Below, in pieces: positions 51,444-61,641 of a stretch of DNA of 64,000 nucleotides. The notes below the pieces were generated by a model. The model was not told where the DNA came from, did not search any database, and saw only the letters and a list, made by a program, of their open reading frames with translations. Each line of letters begins with the position of its first letter. Positions within the stretch are counted from its first letter, which is position 1. The position numbers and the translations under genes are program-made. The stretch comes from Mycobacterium kiyosense. Lineage in GTDB: Bacteria > Actinomycetota > Actinomycetes > Mycobacteriales > Mycobacteriaceae. The stretch lies in NCBI GenBank assembly GCA_021654635.1, contig AP025179.1, positions 5,642,001 to 5,706,000 on the forward strand. Reading direction: 5' to 3'.

Positions 51444-52858
51444 AGAATCGCCCCGGGCACGTACTTGGCCGCCTCCGGATACCGCGCCACCAGTTGCTGC
51501 ACCGCTGCGGCGATTTCGTCGACCTGATCACCGGCCGCCCCGGTGAACGCCGCCTTGTCGGCCAGCGCCGCATCCAACGCCGCCCGATCCAGCGGCAACC
51601 GCGCATCGGCGGCCAACCGGTCCAGCAGGTCGGGCTCGGCGCCGTGTTCACGCATGGCCAGCGCGGTGGCCACCGCGTGCTCGCGGATCACGTGGTGGGC
51701 CGCTTCCCGCCCCATGCCGGCGCGCACCGCGGCGATCAACACCTTGGTGGTGGCCAGGAATGGCAGGTAGCGGTCCAGCTCACGCTGGATCACCGCGGGG
51801 TAGGCGCCGAACTCGTCGAGCACCGTCAGGAACGTCTCGATCTGTCCGTCGATGGCAAAGAAGCTGTCCGGCAACGCAACCCGGCGCACCACCGAGCAGA
51901 ACACGTCACCCTCGTTCCACTGCGCGCCGGCCAGTTCGGCGGCCATCGAGGCATACCCGCGCAGCACCACCTGCAGGCCGTTGACCCGCTCGCAGCTGCG
52001 CGTGTTCATCTTGTGCGGCATCGCCGAGGAACCGACCTGGCCCGCGGCGAAGCCCTCGGTGACCAGCTCGTGGCCGGCCATCAACCGGATGGTGTGGGCC
52101 AGCGACGACGGCCCGGCACCCAACTGCACCAGCGCGGAAATCACGTCATGATCCAGCGAACGCGGATACACCTGGCCGACGCTGTTCAAAACCGTTGCGA
52201 AGCCCAGGAATTCGGCTGTCTGGCGCTCGAGTTCGGCCAGTTTGCCGGCGTCGCCGCCGAGCAGGTCGAGCATGTCCTGCGCGGTGCCCATCGGCCCCTT
52301 CACGCCGCGCAGCGGGTAGCGGTCGATCAACTCGCGCAGCCTGGTCAGCGCGATCAGGGTCTCCTGCGCGGCCGAGGCGAACCGTTTGCCCAAGGTGGTG
52401 GCCTGGGCGGCGACATTGTGACTGCGCCCGGCCATAACCAGGTCGCGGTGGGACACCGCCTTTTCCGCGAGCCGGGCCACCACCGCCACCCCGTGGGCGA
52501 ACACCAGCTCCAGCGACTGCCGGATCTGCAGCTGCTCGACGTTCTCGGTGAGGTCGCGGCTGGTCATCCCTTTATGCACGTGCTCGTGACCGGCCAGGGC
52601 GTTGAATTCCTCGATGCGGGCCTTGACGTCGTGGCGCAGCACCCGCTCGCGGGCGGCGATGGAGGCCAGGTCCACGTTGTCGAGAACCCGCTCGTAGTCG
52701 TCGATGGCCGCGGCGGGAACCTCGACGCCGAGGCGGGCCTGGGCCCGCAGCACCGCCAGCCACAGCCGCCGCTCCGCGACGATCTTGGCCTCGGGCGACC
52801 AGATCGCCACCATCTCGGCGCTGGCGTACCGCGCCGCCAGAACGTTCGGAATGCTCAC
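51440..52858 (-). CDS. purB: Adenylosuccinate lyase
   Basis: PurB splits SAICAR to AICAR and adenylosuccinate to AMP, each releasing fumarate. The 472-residue protein has the fumarase/aspartase signature [15 protein letters not shown] (about 276-290) and [17 protein letters not shown] (about 150). GTG 52858 is used ([16 protein letters not shown]); the longer frame upstream is antisense to other DNA. TAAACT upstream (minus strand, about 52880) could be a -10 element. It is followed by cyp126 with a four-base overlap. Confidence 0.96.
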   Translation of the reverse strand: MSIPNVLAARYASAEMVAIWSPEAKIVAERRLWLAVLRAQARLGVEVPAAAIDDYERVLDNVDLASIAARERVLRHDVKARIEEFNALAGHEHVHKGMTSRDLTENVEQLQIRQSLELVFAHGVAVVARLAEKAVSHRDLVMAGRSHNVAAQATTLGKRFASAAQETLIALTRLRELIDRYPLRGVKGPMGTAQDMLDLLGGDAGKLAELERQTAEFLGFATVLNSVGQVYPRSLDHDVISALVQLGAGPSSLAHTIRLMAGHELVTEGFAAGQVGSSAMPHKMNTRSCERVNGLQVVLRGYASMAAELAGAQWNEGDVFCSVVRRVALPDSFFAIDGQIETFLTVLDEFGAYPAVIQRELDRYLPFLATTKVLIAAVRAGMGREAAHHVIREHAVATALAMREHGAEPDLLDRLAADARLPLDRAALDAALADKAAFTGAAGDQVDEIAAAVQQLVARYPEAAKYVPGAIL

Positions 52859-52976
52859 TTGGCCATCACGGACACACAGTTTACGGCTGCCGACCCGGCG
52901 ATTTGATGCTGCGCTCAGGCCTGCGTTCGGTCCAGTGGGTTGCGCCCGCACCGCGGCGTGAAGGCAGGATCGACGA

Positions 52977-53732
52977 ATGTTCTTCGGCGGGGTCGACCTG
53001 GCCTGGGCGGGCCGCAATCCGACCGGCGTCGCGGTGCTCGACGACGTCGGCACCCTGCTGACAGTCGGAGCGGTCCGCGACGACGCCGATGTGCTGGCCG
53101 CGCTGCGGCCCTACACCCAGGGCGATTGCCTGATCGGGTTCGACGCACCGCTGGTGGTGACCAACCCGACCGGTCAGCGCCCGGCCGAGACCGCGCTCAA
53201 CCGCGACTTCCGCAGCTTCCAGGCCGGTGCGCACCCGGCCAACACCAGCAAACCGGAGTTCGCCCACGGCCCACGCGCCGGACGACTGGCCCGCATCCTG
53301 GACCTGAACCTGGATCCACGCTCGGGCGCGGCCCGCCGCGCGATCGAGGTCTACCCGCACGCGGCGACGGTGGCACTGTTTCGGCTGCCCCGGACGCTGA
53401 AATACAAGGCCAAACCCGGCCGCGACGTCGACGGGCTCAAGTCGGAGTTGCTGCGGCTGATGGACGGTGTCGAGTCACTCGCGGCGGCGCCGGTGCCGCT
53501 GCGGGTCGCCGGTCAGGCCGGTTGGGCCGAACTGCGGCGCTCGGTCGTGGCCGCCCGGCGCAAGTGCGAGCTGCGGCGCGCGGAGGACCCGGTCGACGCC
53601 GTCGTCTGCGCGTATGTGGCGCTGTACGCGCACCGGCGCCCGGCGGCCATCACCATCTACGGCGACGTAGCCACCGGCTGCATCGTCACGCCGTCTCTAC
53701 CGGCAGACCTGGCTCCGGCGGCGCCAGGCTGA
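52977..53732 (+). CDS. DUF429 family protein (Rv0776c type)
   Basis: A 251-residue DUF429 protein. The N-terminus FFGGVDLAWAGRNPTGVAVLDDVG and GDCLIGFDAPLVVTNPTGQRPAE fit the RNase H/actin-like fold with conserved Asp residues (Asp7 and the Asp of GFDAP), and DPVDAVVCAYVALYAH is the conserved C-terminal Asp region. Members are predicted nucleases or phosphotransfer proteins, without proof. ATG 52977. The last 47 bases overlap the convergent TetR gene. Confidence 0.8.
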   Translation: MFFGGVDLAWAGRNPTGVAVLDDVGTLLTVGAVRDDADVLAALRPYTQGDCLIGFDAPLVVTNPTGQRPAETALNRDFRSFQAGAHPANTSKPEFAHGPRAGRLARILDLNLDPRSGAARRAIEVYPHAATVALFRLPRTLKYKAKPGRDVDGLKSELLRLMDGVESLAAAPVPLRVAGQAGWAELRRSVVAARRKCELRRAEDPVDAVVCAYVALYAHRRPAAITIYGDVATGCIVTPSLPADLAPAAPG

Positions 53733-54351
53733 TCCGAACCGGCGGCTGCTCGACCGGTGCGAGCACGTCGATCAGGTCGATCACGGTGGCCAGCGCCGCG
53801 GCCCGCGGGTCACGCCCCTCGACCAGCGCGGAAACCACCGAACCATCGACCGCGCAGATCAGCGTGCACACCAGCTCGATTTGGACCGCTCGCCCCGATC
53901 TTTCCACCGCTTCGGCCACCGCCTCCGCGCGTTGGCGCAGGCTGCGCCGCATGCTCTCCTGCAGCGCGGGCAGGCGGGTGCAGGCGATGTGCCGCTCGTA
54001 CCGGGATATCAGCTGTTCGGCGAGCCCAGGACCGGACACGTCGCCCACCAGCAGGTCAACCAGCACCTCGGCGGTGGTCTCCGGTCCGCGCCGCCGCCGC
54101 GACAGGGCGTTGACCCGGGCCCGTAGCTGGGCCACCTCGATCATCCCGATGTGTTCGACCGCGCGGGCTATCAAGTCGTCGAGCGAGGAGAAGTAGTAAG
54201 TGGTGGACGCCAGGGGCAAGCCGGCCCGCCGGGCCACTGCCCGGTGGCGCACAGCTTCGAACCCGCCCTCGCCGAGCAGCTCGGCGGCGGCGCTCACAAG
54301 CGCGTACCGCCTGCGTTCCCCTTTGGGGGTCACTGCTGCTGTCACGCCCAC
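53686..54351 (-). CDS. TetR-family transcriptional regulator (Rv0775 type)
   Basis: A 221-residue TetR regulator. Helix-turn-helix: RRYALVSAAAELLGEGGFEAVRHRAVARRAGLPLASTTYYFSSLDDLI (about 14-61). The C-terminal domain is helical (TetR_C_31-like). GTG 54351 is used. It is divergent from the Tat-exported esterase gene at 54407, whose promoter it may control. It overlaps the DUF429 gene end by 47 bases. Confidence 0.85.
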   Translation of the reverse strand: MGVTAAVTPKGERRRYALVSAAAELLGEGGFEAVRHRAVARRAGLPLASTTYYFSSLDDLIARAVEHIGMIEVAQLRARVNALSRRRRGPETTAEVLVDLLVGDVSGPGLAEQLISRYERHIACTRLPALQESMRRSLRQRAEAVAEAVERSGRAVQIELVCTLICAVDGSVVSALVEGRDPRAAALATVIDLIDVLAPVEQPPVRISLAPPEPGLPVETA

Positions 54352-54406
54352 CCATGCTGCCAGTCAAAGTGGTACTGCATTGCCATTTTAGCGAAACGGG
54401 CATGGC

Positions 54407-55318
54407 ATGATGGCCCGCATGTCCGCCGTCAGCCGCCGTACCGTGCTGCGCCTCGGCGCGGGCGCGGCATGCGGTGCGGTCGGCGCATATGCGCTCGACA
54501 TGCTCGTCCAGCCGCACCCGTCCGGCGCCGCCCCGATGTCCGGGAGTGGGACAAACGTTCCATTGGCCCCGGCACGTCCGCTGGATCCGGCTCCGTCCGG
54601 ACAGGTGGCCCCGACGATGGTGACGGGTTCCTTCAACTCGGCCGCGCGGGGCGGGATTCCCACCAACTGGGCGATCGCGCGGCCGCCCGGTCAGACCAAA
54701 CCGTTGCGGCCGGTCATCGCGCTGCACGGCAAGGGCAACGACGCGGCCGGCGTGATGGCCGGCGGCGTCGAGCAGGGTCTGGCCCAGGCCGTCAATGCCG
54801 GGCTGCCGCCGTTTGCCGTGGTCGCCGTCGACGGCGGTGGCAGCTACTGGCACAAGCGCGCCTCCGGCGAGGACTCCGGCGCGATGGTGCTCGACGAGTT
54901 AATCCCGATGCTGGGGGGCCAGGGCCTGGACACCTCGCGGGTGGCGTTCCTGGGCTGGTCGATGGGTGGCTACGGTGCGCTGCTGCTGGGCGGCCGCCTG
55001 GGGCCGGCCCGCACCGCGGCGATCTGCGCGGTCAGCCCGGCGTTGTGGACGTCGGCGGGAGCGGCCGCACCCGGCGCTTTCGACGGCGCCGACGACTTCG
55101 CGGCCAATTCGGTGTGGGGCATGCCGACGTTGGGTTCGATCCCGATCCGCATCGACTGCGGCGACAGCGACCCGTTCTATGCCGCGACGAAGCAGTTCAT
55201 CGCCCAGCTGCCCAACCCCCCGGCGGGCGGGTTCTCTCCGGGTGGGCACAACGGCGGTTTCTGGAGTTCGCAACTGCCGGCCGAGTTGACCTGGATGGCG
55301 CCGATTCTGACGGCGTGA
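54407..55318 (+). CDS. Tat-exported esterase (Rv0774c type)
   Basis: A 303-residue alpha/beta-hydrolase. A twin-arginine signal (SRRTVLRLGAGAACGAVGAYA) is at residues 8-30, so folded export is expected. The nucleophile Ser is in LGWSMGGYGALLLGG (about 184-198), the Asp in IRIDCGDSDPFY, and the His in PGGHNGGFW (about 285), giving a full triad of the esterase-D/antigen 85-like type. It matches Rv0774c, a secreted lipid esterase. ATG 54407 or ATG 54410 are alternative starts. Confidence 0.85.
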   Translation: MMARMSAVSRRTVLRLGAGAACGAVGAYALDMLVQPHPSGAAPMSGSGTNVPLAPARPLDPAPSGQVAPTMVTGSFNSAARGGIPTNWAIARPPGQTKPLRPVIALHGKGNDAAGVMAGGVEQGLAQAVNAGLPPFAVVAVDGGGSYWHKRASGEDSGAMVLDELIPMLGGQGLDTSRVAFLGWSMGGYGALLLGGRLGPARTAAICAVSPALWTSAGAAAPGAFDGADDFAANSVWGMPTLGSIPIRIDCGDSDPFYAATKQFIAQLPNPPAGGFSPGGHNGGFWSSQLPAELTWMAPILTA

Positions 55319-55389
55319 GCTGGTTTCCCCCAAGTGACCGGGCTGCAATCTGCCGTGCGTGGTTTCGCGGTGGCGTTAGGCTCGTGTGA

Positions 55390-56973
55390 GTGAATGCACC
55401 GTTCAGCTGGGACTTCCCGTACGCGTGGCCGCGGATGCCGGTGCTGGCCGCCAACGCGGTCTGCACGTCGCAGCCGCTGGCCGCCCAGGCCGGGCTGCGG
55501 ATGCTCGCCGACGGCGGCAACGCGGTCGACGCGGCCATCGCCACCGCCATCACACTCACCATCGTCGAACCGGTGTCCAACGGCATCGGATCCGATGCGT
55601 TCGCCATCGTCTGGGACGGCGGCCAACTGCACGGCCTGAACGCGTCCGGCCGTTCCCCCGCGGCGTGGACACCCGAATACTTTGGCGGACAAGGGGTCCC
55701 GGCGCTGGGCTGGAACGCGGTGACCGTGCCGGGTGCCGTGTCGGCCTGGACCGAGCTGCATGCAAAGTTCGGCCGGCTTCCGTTCGATCGGCTCTTTGCG
55801 CCGGCTATCTCCTACGGTCGCAACGGTTTTCTGGTCTCGCCGACGGTGGCGTCGCAGTGGCAGGCCCAGGTTCCGCTGTTCGCCGACCAACCCGGATTCG
55901 CCCAAGCGTTCCTGCCCGGCGGCCGGGCACCGAAACCGGGGGAACTGTTCAGTTTTGCAGACCATGCCGCCACGCTGGAGCGGATCGCTGCGACCGGTGG
56001 TGAGGCGTTCTACCGGGGCGAGTTGGCCGAAAAGCTTGCGGCACACTCGCGCGCCAACGGCGGCGCGATGCGGGCCGACGACCTGGCCGCGCACCGCGCC
56101 GACTGGGTCGGCACCATCAGCGCAGACTATCGCGGGTACACGCTGCACGAAATACCGCCCAACGGTCAGGGCATCGTCGCACTGATCGCACTGGGGATCC
56201 TGGAAAACTTCGACTTGTCATCGCTGCCAGTCGATTCCGCCGACAGTGTGCACCTGCAGATCGAGGCGCTGAAGCTGGCGTTCGCCGATGCCCAGGCTTA
56301 CATCGCCGATCTCGACCACATGGTGGTGCCCGCCGGGCGGTTACTCGACCGGGATTATCTGAAACAACGTGCCGCGTTGATCGACCCCAGCCGGGCTCGG
56401 GACGCCACCGCCGGGACACCAAGGGGCGGAACCGTTTACCTGACGGCGGCCGACTCCGCCGGACTGATGGTGTCGATGATCCAGTCCAATTACCTGGGCT
56501 TCGGTTCTGGCGTGGTGGTGCCCGGTACCGGCATATCGCTGCAGAATCGAGGAGCGAATTTCACTGCAGAACCGGGACATCCGAACCAGGTTGGTCCGGG
56601 TAAGCGCCCGTTCCACACCATCATCCCCGGTTTCGTGACCAAGGACGGCGCACCGGTGATGAGCTTCGGGGTGATGGGCGGCCCGATGCAGCCGCAGGGC
56701 CATGTGCAGGTGCTGGTCCGCATCGCCGACTACGGCCAGAACCCGCAGGCTGCCTGCGACGGCCCCCGGTTCCGCTGGGTGCAGGGCCTGCAAGTGAGCT
56801 GCGAGACCAGCTTTCCCGCAAAGACTCTCGACGAGTTGGGCCGGCGCGGGCACGAATTGCTCACCACCGACGACTACAACTCTTTCGGTAGCTGCCAGGC
56901 GATCTGGCGGCTCGACGACGGGTATCTTGCGGTCAGCGATCCGCGCCGCGACGGCCAGGCCGCCGCATTCTGA
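55390..56973 (+). CDS. ggtA: Gamma-glutamyltranspeptidase-family protein (GgtA)
   Basis: A 527-residue Ntn-hydrolase of the gamma-glutamyltransferase family, matching Rv0773c. Landmarks: LAANAVCTSQPLAAQAGLRMLADGGNAVDAAIATAITLTIVEPVSNGIGSDAF at the N-terminus, EIPPNGQG, and the expected self-cleavage site with the Thr nucleophile in PRGGTVYLT (about 345). The usual TTH after the GG is TVY here, a divergence that may change the substrate. No signal peptide, so a cytoplasmic role (possibly glutathione- or mycothiol-related acyl amides) is possible. GTG 55390. Confidence 0.87.
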   Translation: MNAPFSWDFPYAWPRMPVLAANAVCTSQPLAAQAGLRMLADGGNAVDAAIATAITLTIVEPVSNGIGSDAFAIVWDGGQLHGLNASGRSPAAWTPEYFGGQGVPALGWNAVTVPGAVSAWTELHAKFGRLPFDRLFAPAISYGRNGFLVSPTVASQWQAQVPLFADQPGFAQAFLPGGRAPKPGELFSFADHAATLERIAATGGEAFYRGELAEKLAAHSRANGGAMRADDLAAHRADWVGTISADYRGYTLHEIPPNGQGIVALIALGILENFDLSSLPVDSADSVHLQIEALKLAFADAQAYIADLDHMVVPAGRLLDRDYLKQRAALIDPSRARDATAGTPRGGTVYLTAADSAGLMVSMIQSNYLGFGSGVVVPGTGISLQNRGANFTAEPGHPNQVGPGKRPFHTIIPGFVTKDGAPVMSFGVMGGPMQPQGHVQVLVRIADYGQNPQAACDGPRFRWVQGLQVSCETSFPAKTLDELGRRGHELLTTDDYNSFGSCQAIWRLDDGYLAVSDPRRDGQAAAF

Positions 56974-57166
56974 CCCCGCAGCAGCCTCGATCGGACCGCG
57001 CTTCTCGTTTTGCCCGCACTCCCCGACCGAGGTCCGTTCAGGTCAAATTCAAAGGTGAACAAATGGTGAACTGCGGGTAGCTCGGTAGTAAATCGCAGGT
57101 GACGGCCATACACTATCCGCAGGCCAGCGACGGAGCCGGTCTGACATGGGTACGGGAGAGAGTTCG

Positions 57167-58732
57167 ATGGTTGGGATAGCTGACATGACCCCTGGCGGCA
57201 GGTTGACTGCCGGTGAGGTGTTTGCCGACTACACGATCGTCCGGTTCTTGGGATCCGGCGGGATGGGCGAGGTCTACCTCGCCGAACACCCCCGGCTGCC
57301 CCGGCGTGAGGCGCTCAAGATCTTGGGCGGCGAAGTCTCCGCCGACGACGACTACCGGCGCCGCTTCATCCGAGAGGCCGACCTGGCGGCCGAACTCTGG
57401 CATCCGAACATCGTGCGCGTCAACGACAGAGGCGAGTTTCACGGACAGCTCTGGCTCGCAATGGACTTCGTCGACGGATCCGACGCGGCGACGCTGGTGC
57501 GGGAGCACTATCCGGTCGGCATGCCGGCAGATCAGGTGGCCCCGATCCTGTCGGCGATCGCCCGCGCCCTCGACTACGCCCACGAACACCATCACCTGAT
57601 GCACCGCGACGTCAGCCCCGCCAACATCCTGCTGACCAAACCACAGCACGACAATCAGCGAATCCTGTTGAGCGACTTCGGAATAGCCCGCAGCATCAGC
57701 GACACCAGCGGCCTGACCGCGACCAACATGACGATCGGCACATTTCCCTACGCCGCGCCCGAACAGCTCACCGACGAGCCGATCGACGGACGCGCCGATC
57801 AGTACGCATTGGCGGCCAGTGTCTACCATCTGCTGACCGGATCGCCGCTGTTTCCGCACACCAACCCGGCGGTCGTGATCGGCCGCCACCTGAGCGCGCC
57901 GCCTCCCAAACTCGCCGAAACCCAGCCCATGCTGCGGGTTTTCGATCCCGTGCTCGCCGTGGCGCTCGCGAAGGATCCGGCCGATCGCTTCGCCCGCTGC
58001 ACCGATTTTGCCGAAGCGTTCATCCGCGCCACCAGAACCGGCCGACACCCGGCGACGTCGGTTTCCACCATGCCCAGACCGCTGGCCATCAGACCGGCGA
58101 AAGCCGCGCCAGCCACGGATGCGGATACCGATAGCCCGCAGCGGCGCGGCAGTGGGTGGGCGGTGCTTGCGGCGGCATCCGCGGTCATCGGATTGACCGC
58201 GATAGCCGCCAGCGGCGGGCAACCGGAGGCCGGCAGGACCGCCGACGGGCAGAATACGCCGTCGGTGGCGTCCCCGGTTGCGGCGCCGCCGCAGCACCAA
58301 GTCGCCGAACCACCACCCGCCGCGCCTCCCGCGCCTCCCGCAGCTCCCACCCCGCAAGCGGCACCATCGCCGGCACTTCCCGCTGCGGCCGCGCCGGCTC
58401 CGCGAGCGCCGGCGGGGCTACCGAAACCACCGGCCGCGCCGGCACCCGCCGCCAAGCCACCGGTCGCGCAACCGCCGGCGCCGCCGCAACCGCCGGCCAA
58501 CCCCGACCAGACCTACCTGAATCTGGTCTCCGGAATTCCCGGGGTCACCGTCACCGACCCCTCCGTGGCGGTGACCACCGGCCGAAACCTGTGCACGGTC
58601 CTGCAGAACGGCGGCAGTCCGAGCGACGCCGCCAACGCGACCGTCAACAACAACGAAGGAATCACACCCGCGCAAGCCGCCGCCGGAGTCAACGCGGCCA
58701 TCACCGTGTACTGCCCGCAGTATCAGCGGTAA
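57167..58732 (+). CDS. Receptor-type Ser/Thr protein kinase with DUF732-like exported domain
   Basis: A 521-residue transmembrane kinase. The kinase domain (about 22-285) has [13 protein letters not shown], Lys51, DFGIA and APEQL. The catalytic loop reads [11 protein letters not shown]: the Lys two residues after the Asp is Ser, as in some myxobacterial kinases. One membrane span (about 329-348) is followed by a long Pro/Ala-rich extracellular stalk and a C-terminal domain (about 445-521) with two Cys (NLCTVL, YCPQYQR) like the DUF732 family. ATG 57167 is preferred for GGGAGAG upstream; ATG 57146 also fits. It lies alone between ggtA and purD, apparently inserted; the 172-base gap before it is AT-richer than its surroundings. 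Confidence 0.85.
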   Translation: MVGIADMTPGGRLTAGEVFADYTIVRFLGSGGMGEVYLAEHPRLPRREALKILGGEVSADDDYRRRFIREADLAAELWHPNIVRVNDRGEFHGQLWLAMDFVDGSDAATLVREHYPVGMPADQVAPILSAIARALDYAHEHHHLMHRDVSPANILLTKPQHDNQRILLSDFGIARSISDTSGLTATNMTIGTFPYAAPEQLTDEPIDGRADQYALAASVYHLLTGSPLFPHTNPAVVIGRHLSAPPPKLAETQPMLRVFDPVLAVALAKDPADRFARCTDFAEAFIRATRTGRHPATSVSTMPRPLAIRPAKAAPATDADTDSPQRRGSGWAVLAAASAVIGLTAIAASGGQPEAGRTADGQNTPSVASPVAAPPQHQVAEPPPAAPPAPPAAPTPQAAPSPALPAAAAPAPRAPAGLPKPPAAPAPAAKPPVAQPPAPPQPPANPDQTYLNLVSGIPGVTVTDPSVAVTTGRNLCTVLQNGGSPSDAANATVNNNEGITPAQAAAGVNAAITVYCPQYQR

Positions 58733-58736
58733 GGAC

Positions 58737-60005
58737 TTAGACGCTGATCTTGCCCTCGGCCGCCCGCTGGCCGATGTCGGTCCGGAAATGGCTGCCCGGC
58801 AATCGAATTGAGTCCAGAATGTGGTAGGCATTTGCCCGCGCCTCGGACAGGTCGCTGCCCGTCCCCACCACCGAGAGCACCCGCCCGCCGGAGGAGACCA
58901 CCGCGCCGTCGTCACGCCGCGCCGTCCCCGCGTGCAGGACGCCGTCCGCCTCGGATCCGGTCACGACGTCGCCGACCCGGGGCCGGCCCGGATAGTTCTC
59001 GGCGGCCAGCACCACCGTCACCGCGGCGCCGTCGTGCCAGCGCAGTTCGCCGAACTCAGCCAAGTTGCCACTGCCGGCGGCATACAGCAGCTGCCCCAGC
59101 GGTGACTCCAGCAGCGCCAGCACCGCTTGGGTTTCCGGATCGCCGAAACGGCAGTTGAATTCGACCACCGCCGGCCCGGCGGGCGTGATCGCCAGCCCAG
59201 CATACAACAACCCAGTGAACGGGCTGCCTCGCCGAACCATCTCGGCCGCAACGGGTTTCACGATCTGCTCGACGATCTCACGGTAGACGGTGTCGGGCAG
59301 CCAGGGCAGCGGCGCGTAGGCGCCCATGCCACCGGTGTTGGGACCGGTGTCCCCGTTGCCCACTCGCTTGAAATCCTGGGCGGGCAGCAGCGGCACCACG
59401 GTGGCGCCGTCGACCACACAGAACAGCGACACCTCGGGGCCGTCGAGGAACGTCTCCAGCAAGACCGGGTGCCCCGACTCGAGCAGGGCCGACGCATGCG
59501 CGCGGGCGACGTCACGGTCGGCTGTCACGACCACACCTTTGCCGGCCGCCAGCGAGTCGTCCTTGACCACCCACGCGGGTTCGCCGACCGGCGGCCCGAA
59601 CCGGCCCAGCGCCGCATCCAAATGCGCTGGGTTGTCCACGATTTCGCTGGACGCGGTGCGCACCCCGGCCGCAGCCATCACATCTTTGGCGAACGCTTTG
59701 GAGCCCTCGATCAGCGCGGCACCCTTGCTGGGACCGAAGCAGGTGATGCCGGCGGCGCGCACCGCATCGGCCACCCCGAGCACCAACGGCACCTCGGGAC
59801 CGATGACCACCAGGTCGGCTTCGACCTTGCGGGCCAGCGCGATGACCGCCGCCCCGGAGGTGATGTCGACGTCGTGCTGCTCGGCCAGCCGGGCCGTGCC
59901 GGCGTTGCCGGGCGCCACACTGAGCCCCGTCACCTGCGGGTCCCTGCTGAGGGCCAGCAGCAGGGCATGTTCACGGGCACCGGAACCGATCACCAGGACG
60001 CGCAC
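58737..60005 (-). CDS. purD: Phosphoribosylamine-glycine ligase (GAR synthetase)
   Basis: PurD makes GAR from phosphoribosylamine, glycine and ATP, step two of purine synthesis. The 422-residue ATP-grasp protein starts [18 protein letters not shown] and has the ATP motif [15 protein letters not shown] (about 145-160) and [18 protein letters not shown] (about 285). GTG 60005 is used. It matches Rv0772 and is convergent with the kinase gene; the stops are four bases apart. Confidence 0.97.
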   Translation of the reverse strand: MRVLVIGSGAREHALLLALSRDPQVTGLSVAPGNAGTARLAEQHDVDITSGAAVIALARKVEADLVVIGPEVPLVLGVADAVRAAGITCFGPSKGAALIEGSKAFAKDVMAAAGVRTASSEIVDNPAHLDAALGRFGPPVGEPAWVVKDDSLAAGKGVVVTADRDVARAHASALLESGHPVLLETFLDGPEVSLFCVVDGATVVPLLPAQDFKRVGNGDTGPNTGGMGAYAPLPWLPDTVYREIVEQIVKPVAAEMVRRGSPFTGLLYAGLAITPAGPAVVEFNCRFGDPETQAVLALLESPLGQLLYAAGSGNLAEFGELRWHDGAAVTVVLAAENYPGRPRVGDVVTGSEADGVLHAGTARRDDGAVVSSGGRVLSVVGTGSDLSEARANAYHILDSIRLPGSHFRTDIGQRAAEGKISV

Positions 60006-60099
60006 GAGAGGTCAGACTAGCCGCAACCCGGCGGCCAGTCTTTTCCAGCGCATATCTGCTGACGCGGACGGGTAGCCACTGCCCGGAGAAGGAGGCGGG

Positions 60100-61247
60100 A
60101 TGACTCAAGACGACGGCGCCGTCGACGACTTGCTGCAGGAACTGCTGTGGACCTACGGGCCGTGCGGTCAAGAGGACGCCGTGCGCGCGGTCTGCGCCCG
60201 CGAACTCCAACCGGTCGTCGACGACATGTGGGTGGACGAGGCCGGAAACCTGATCGGGTTCGTCGGCGCCAGCGCGCAGTCCGGGGCGGGCGGCCACCGG
60301 GGGAAACAGCCGGGGGCCCGCGGGACCGCCACACTCGTCATGGCGCACCTGGACGAGCTGTCCATGCTGGTCAAGCGGGTGGAACCGGACGGCACGCTGC
60401 ACGTGACCCAACTGGGCGTGATGTATCCGGGCAACTTCGGCCTCGGACCGGTCGCCGTGCTGGGCGACCAGGAAACCTTCACCGCCGTGCTCACCCTGGG
60501 CTCCGAGCACACCACCAAGGAGAGCCCGCGGATCTGGGAGACCAAACCCGATCAGGGCGATCGGGCGCTGGACTGGCAGCACGTCTACGTGTTCACCGGC
60601 CGCACCCCCCGAGCAACTCGCCGCCGCCGGAGTACACGCCGGCACCCGGCTGTGCGTCGACCGCAGCAAGCGGACGCTGGTCGACGTCGGCGACGACTAC
60701 ATCGGCTCGTACTTCCTGGACGATCGCGCCGCGGTGCGGGCGCTGCTACGCGCCGCCCAGCTGCTGCGCGCACCGGACCGACGTCCCACCGCCGACGTGT
60801 ACCTGGTGTTCACCACCAACGAGGAGATCGGCGGCGTCGGTGGCAGTTATGCCAGCGCGACGCTGCCCGGCACCCTGACCCTGGCGCTGGAGGTCGGCCC
60901 CACCGAGCGGGAGTACGCGACCAGTGTCACCGGGGGGTCCGATCGTGGGCTACAGCGACGCCCTGTGCGTCTACGACAAGGACGTCGCCGACCGGTTGAT
61001 GCAGACCGCGAGCGCCCGGGGACTCTCACCCCAACCGGCGGTGCTCGGCGCTTTCGAGTCCGATGCCTCGCACGCGAAAGCCAACGGTTTGACGCCGCGC
61101 GCCGGGCTGCTGTGCCTGCCCACCCTCAGTACCCACGGATTCGAGGTGATCGCCCGCTCCGCGATCGAGGACATGGCCGGAATCGTCGCCGACTTTCTGA
61201 CGCTCAGTCCCGCGTCTTGCCCGAGTGCATCTTCAACGCATCGTTGA
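60100..61247 (+). pseudogene. M42-family aminopeptidase/glucanase-like protein, two frameshifts
   Basis: The gene resembles M42 zinc aminopeptidases. ATG 60100 follows AAGGAGG. Frame one holds QELLWTYGPCGQEDAVRAV, MAHLDELSMLVKRVEPDGTL (metal His-Asp) and GNFGLGPVAVLGD. At a run of six C (60605-60610) the frame moves; VDVGDDYIGSYFLDDRAAV and FTTNEEIGGVGGSYA (active-site Glu pair) then follow. At six G (60932-60937) it moves again to PIVGYSDALCVYDKDVADRL and LPTLSTHGFEVI (last metal His). Removing one base at each run restores a single frame of about 380 residues to 61247. The 3' end overlaps the CMD gene by 44 bases. I know of no equivalent next to Rv0771-Rv0772. Confidence 0.8.
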
Positions 61248-61641
61248 CGTTGCCCTTCTTGTCCTCGGCGGCGCCCTTGGCCGCGGCCTTCCTGCGCTTG
61301 GCCACCACGGTGTCGACGGCGCCGTTGAACGCCGAGCCCAGCGGGAAACCGAGGTAGTGGGTGAGGAACAGGGCCATCTCCTTGAGTTCGGTCTCGTCGA
61401 GTTCGCCGTTGAGCAGCGCAGCGTTGATCTGGATCTCGGCCAGGTCGCGGCTGCCCAGAGCCGTCACCGCGGTCAGGGTCATTATGCGTTTGTCCCGCAT
61501 CGACAGCCCCGGCCGAGTCCAGATGGAGCCGAACAGGTGGTCGACGGTGAGGTCGAAGTAGGCGTCGCCCTCGATGTTGGGCATCTCCCAGCCGTAGACC
61601 TCGTTCATCTTGTCGAGACCCTTGCGGCGTAACTCGTCCAT
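61204..61641 (-). CDS. Carboxymuconolactone decarboxylase family protein (Rv0771 type)
   Basis: A 145-residue all-helical CMD/AhpD-fold protein matching Rv0771. Typical sequence: GLDKMNEVYGWEMPNIEGDAYFDLTVDHLFGSIWTRPGLSMRDKRIMTLTAVTALGSRDLAEIQINAALLNGELDETELKEM. The AhpD CxxC is absent, so it is not a peroxidase; decarboxylase or isomerase-like chemistry is likely. ATG 61641 shares one base with the preceding stop (TGATG), so it is the last gene of the aldA-SDR-HIBADH-CMD unit. The C-terminus is Lys-rich. Confidence 0.9.
   Translation of the reverse strand: MDELRRKGLDKMNEVYGWEMPNIEGDAYFDLTVDHLFGSIWTRPGLSMRDKRIMTLTAVTALGSRDLAEIQINAALLNGELDETELKEMALFLTHYLGFPLGSAFNGAVDTVVAKRRKAAAKGAAEDKKGNVNDALKMHSGKTRD

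Noticed and set aside
57113..58357. Minus-strand frame of 414 codons, and an overlapping Gly/Ala-rich one at 57823-58500
   Set aside because: Antisense of the kinase Pro/Ala stalk; low-complexity shadow.
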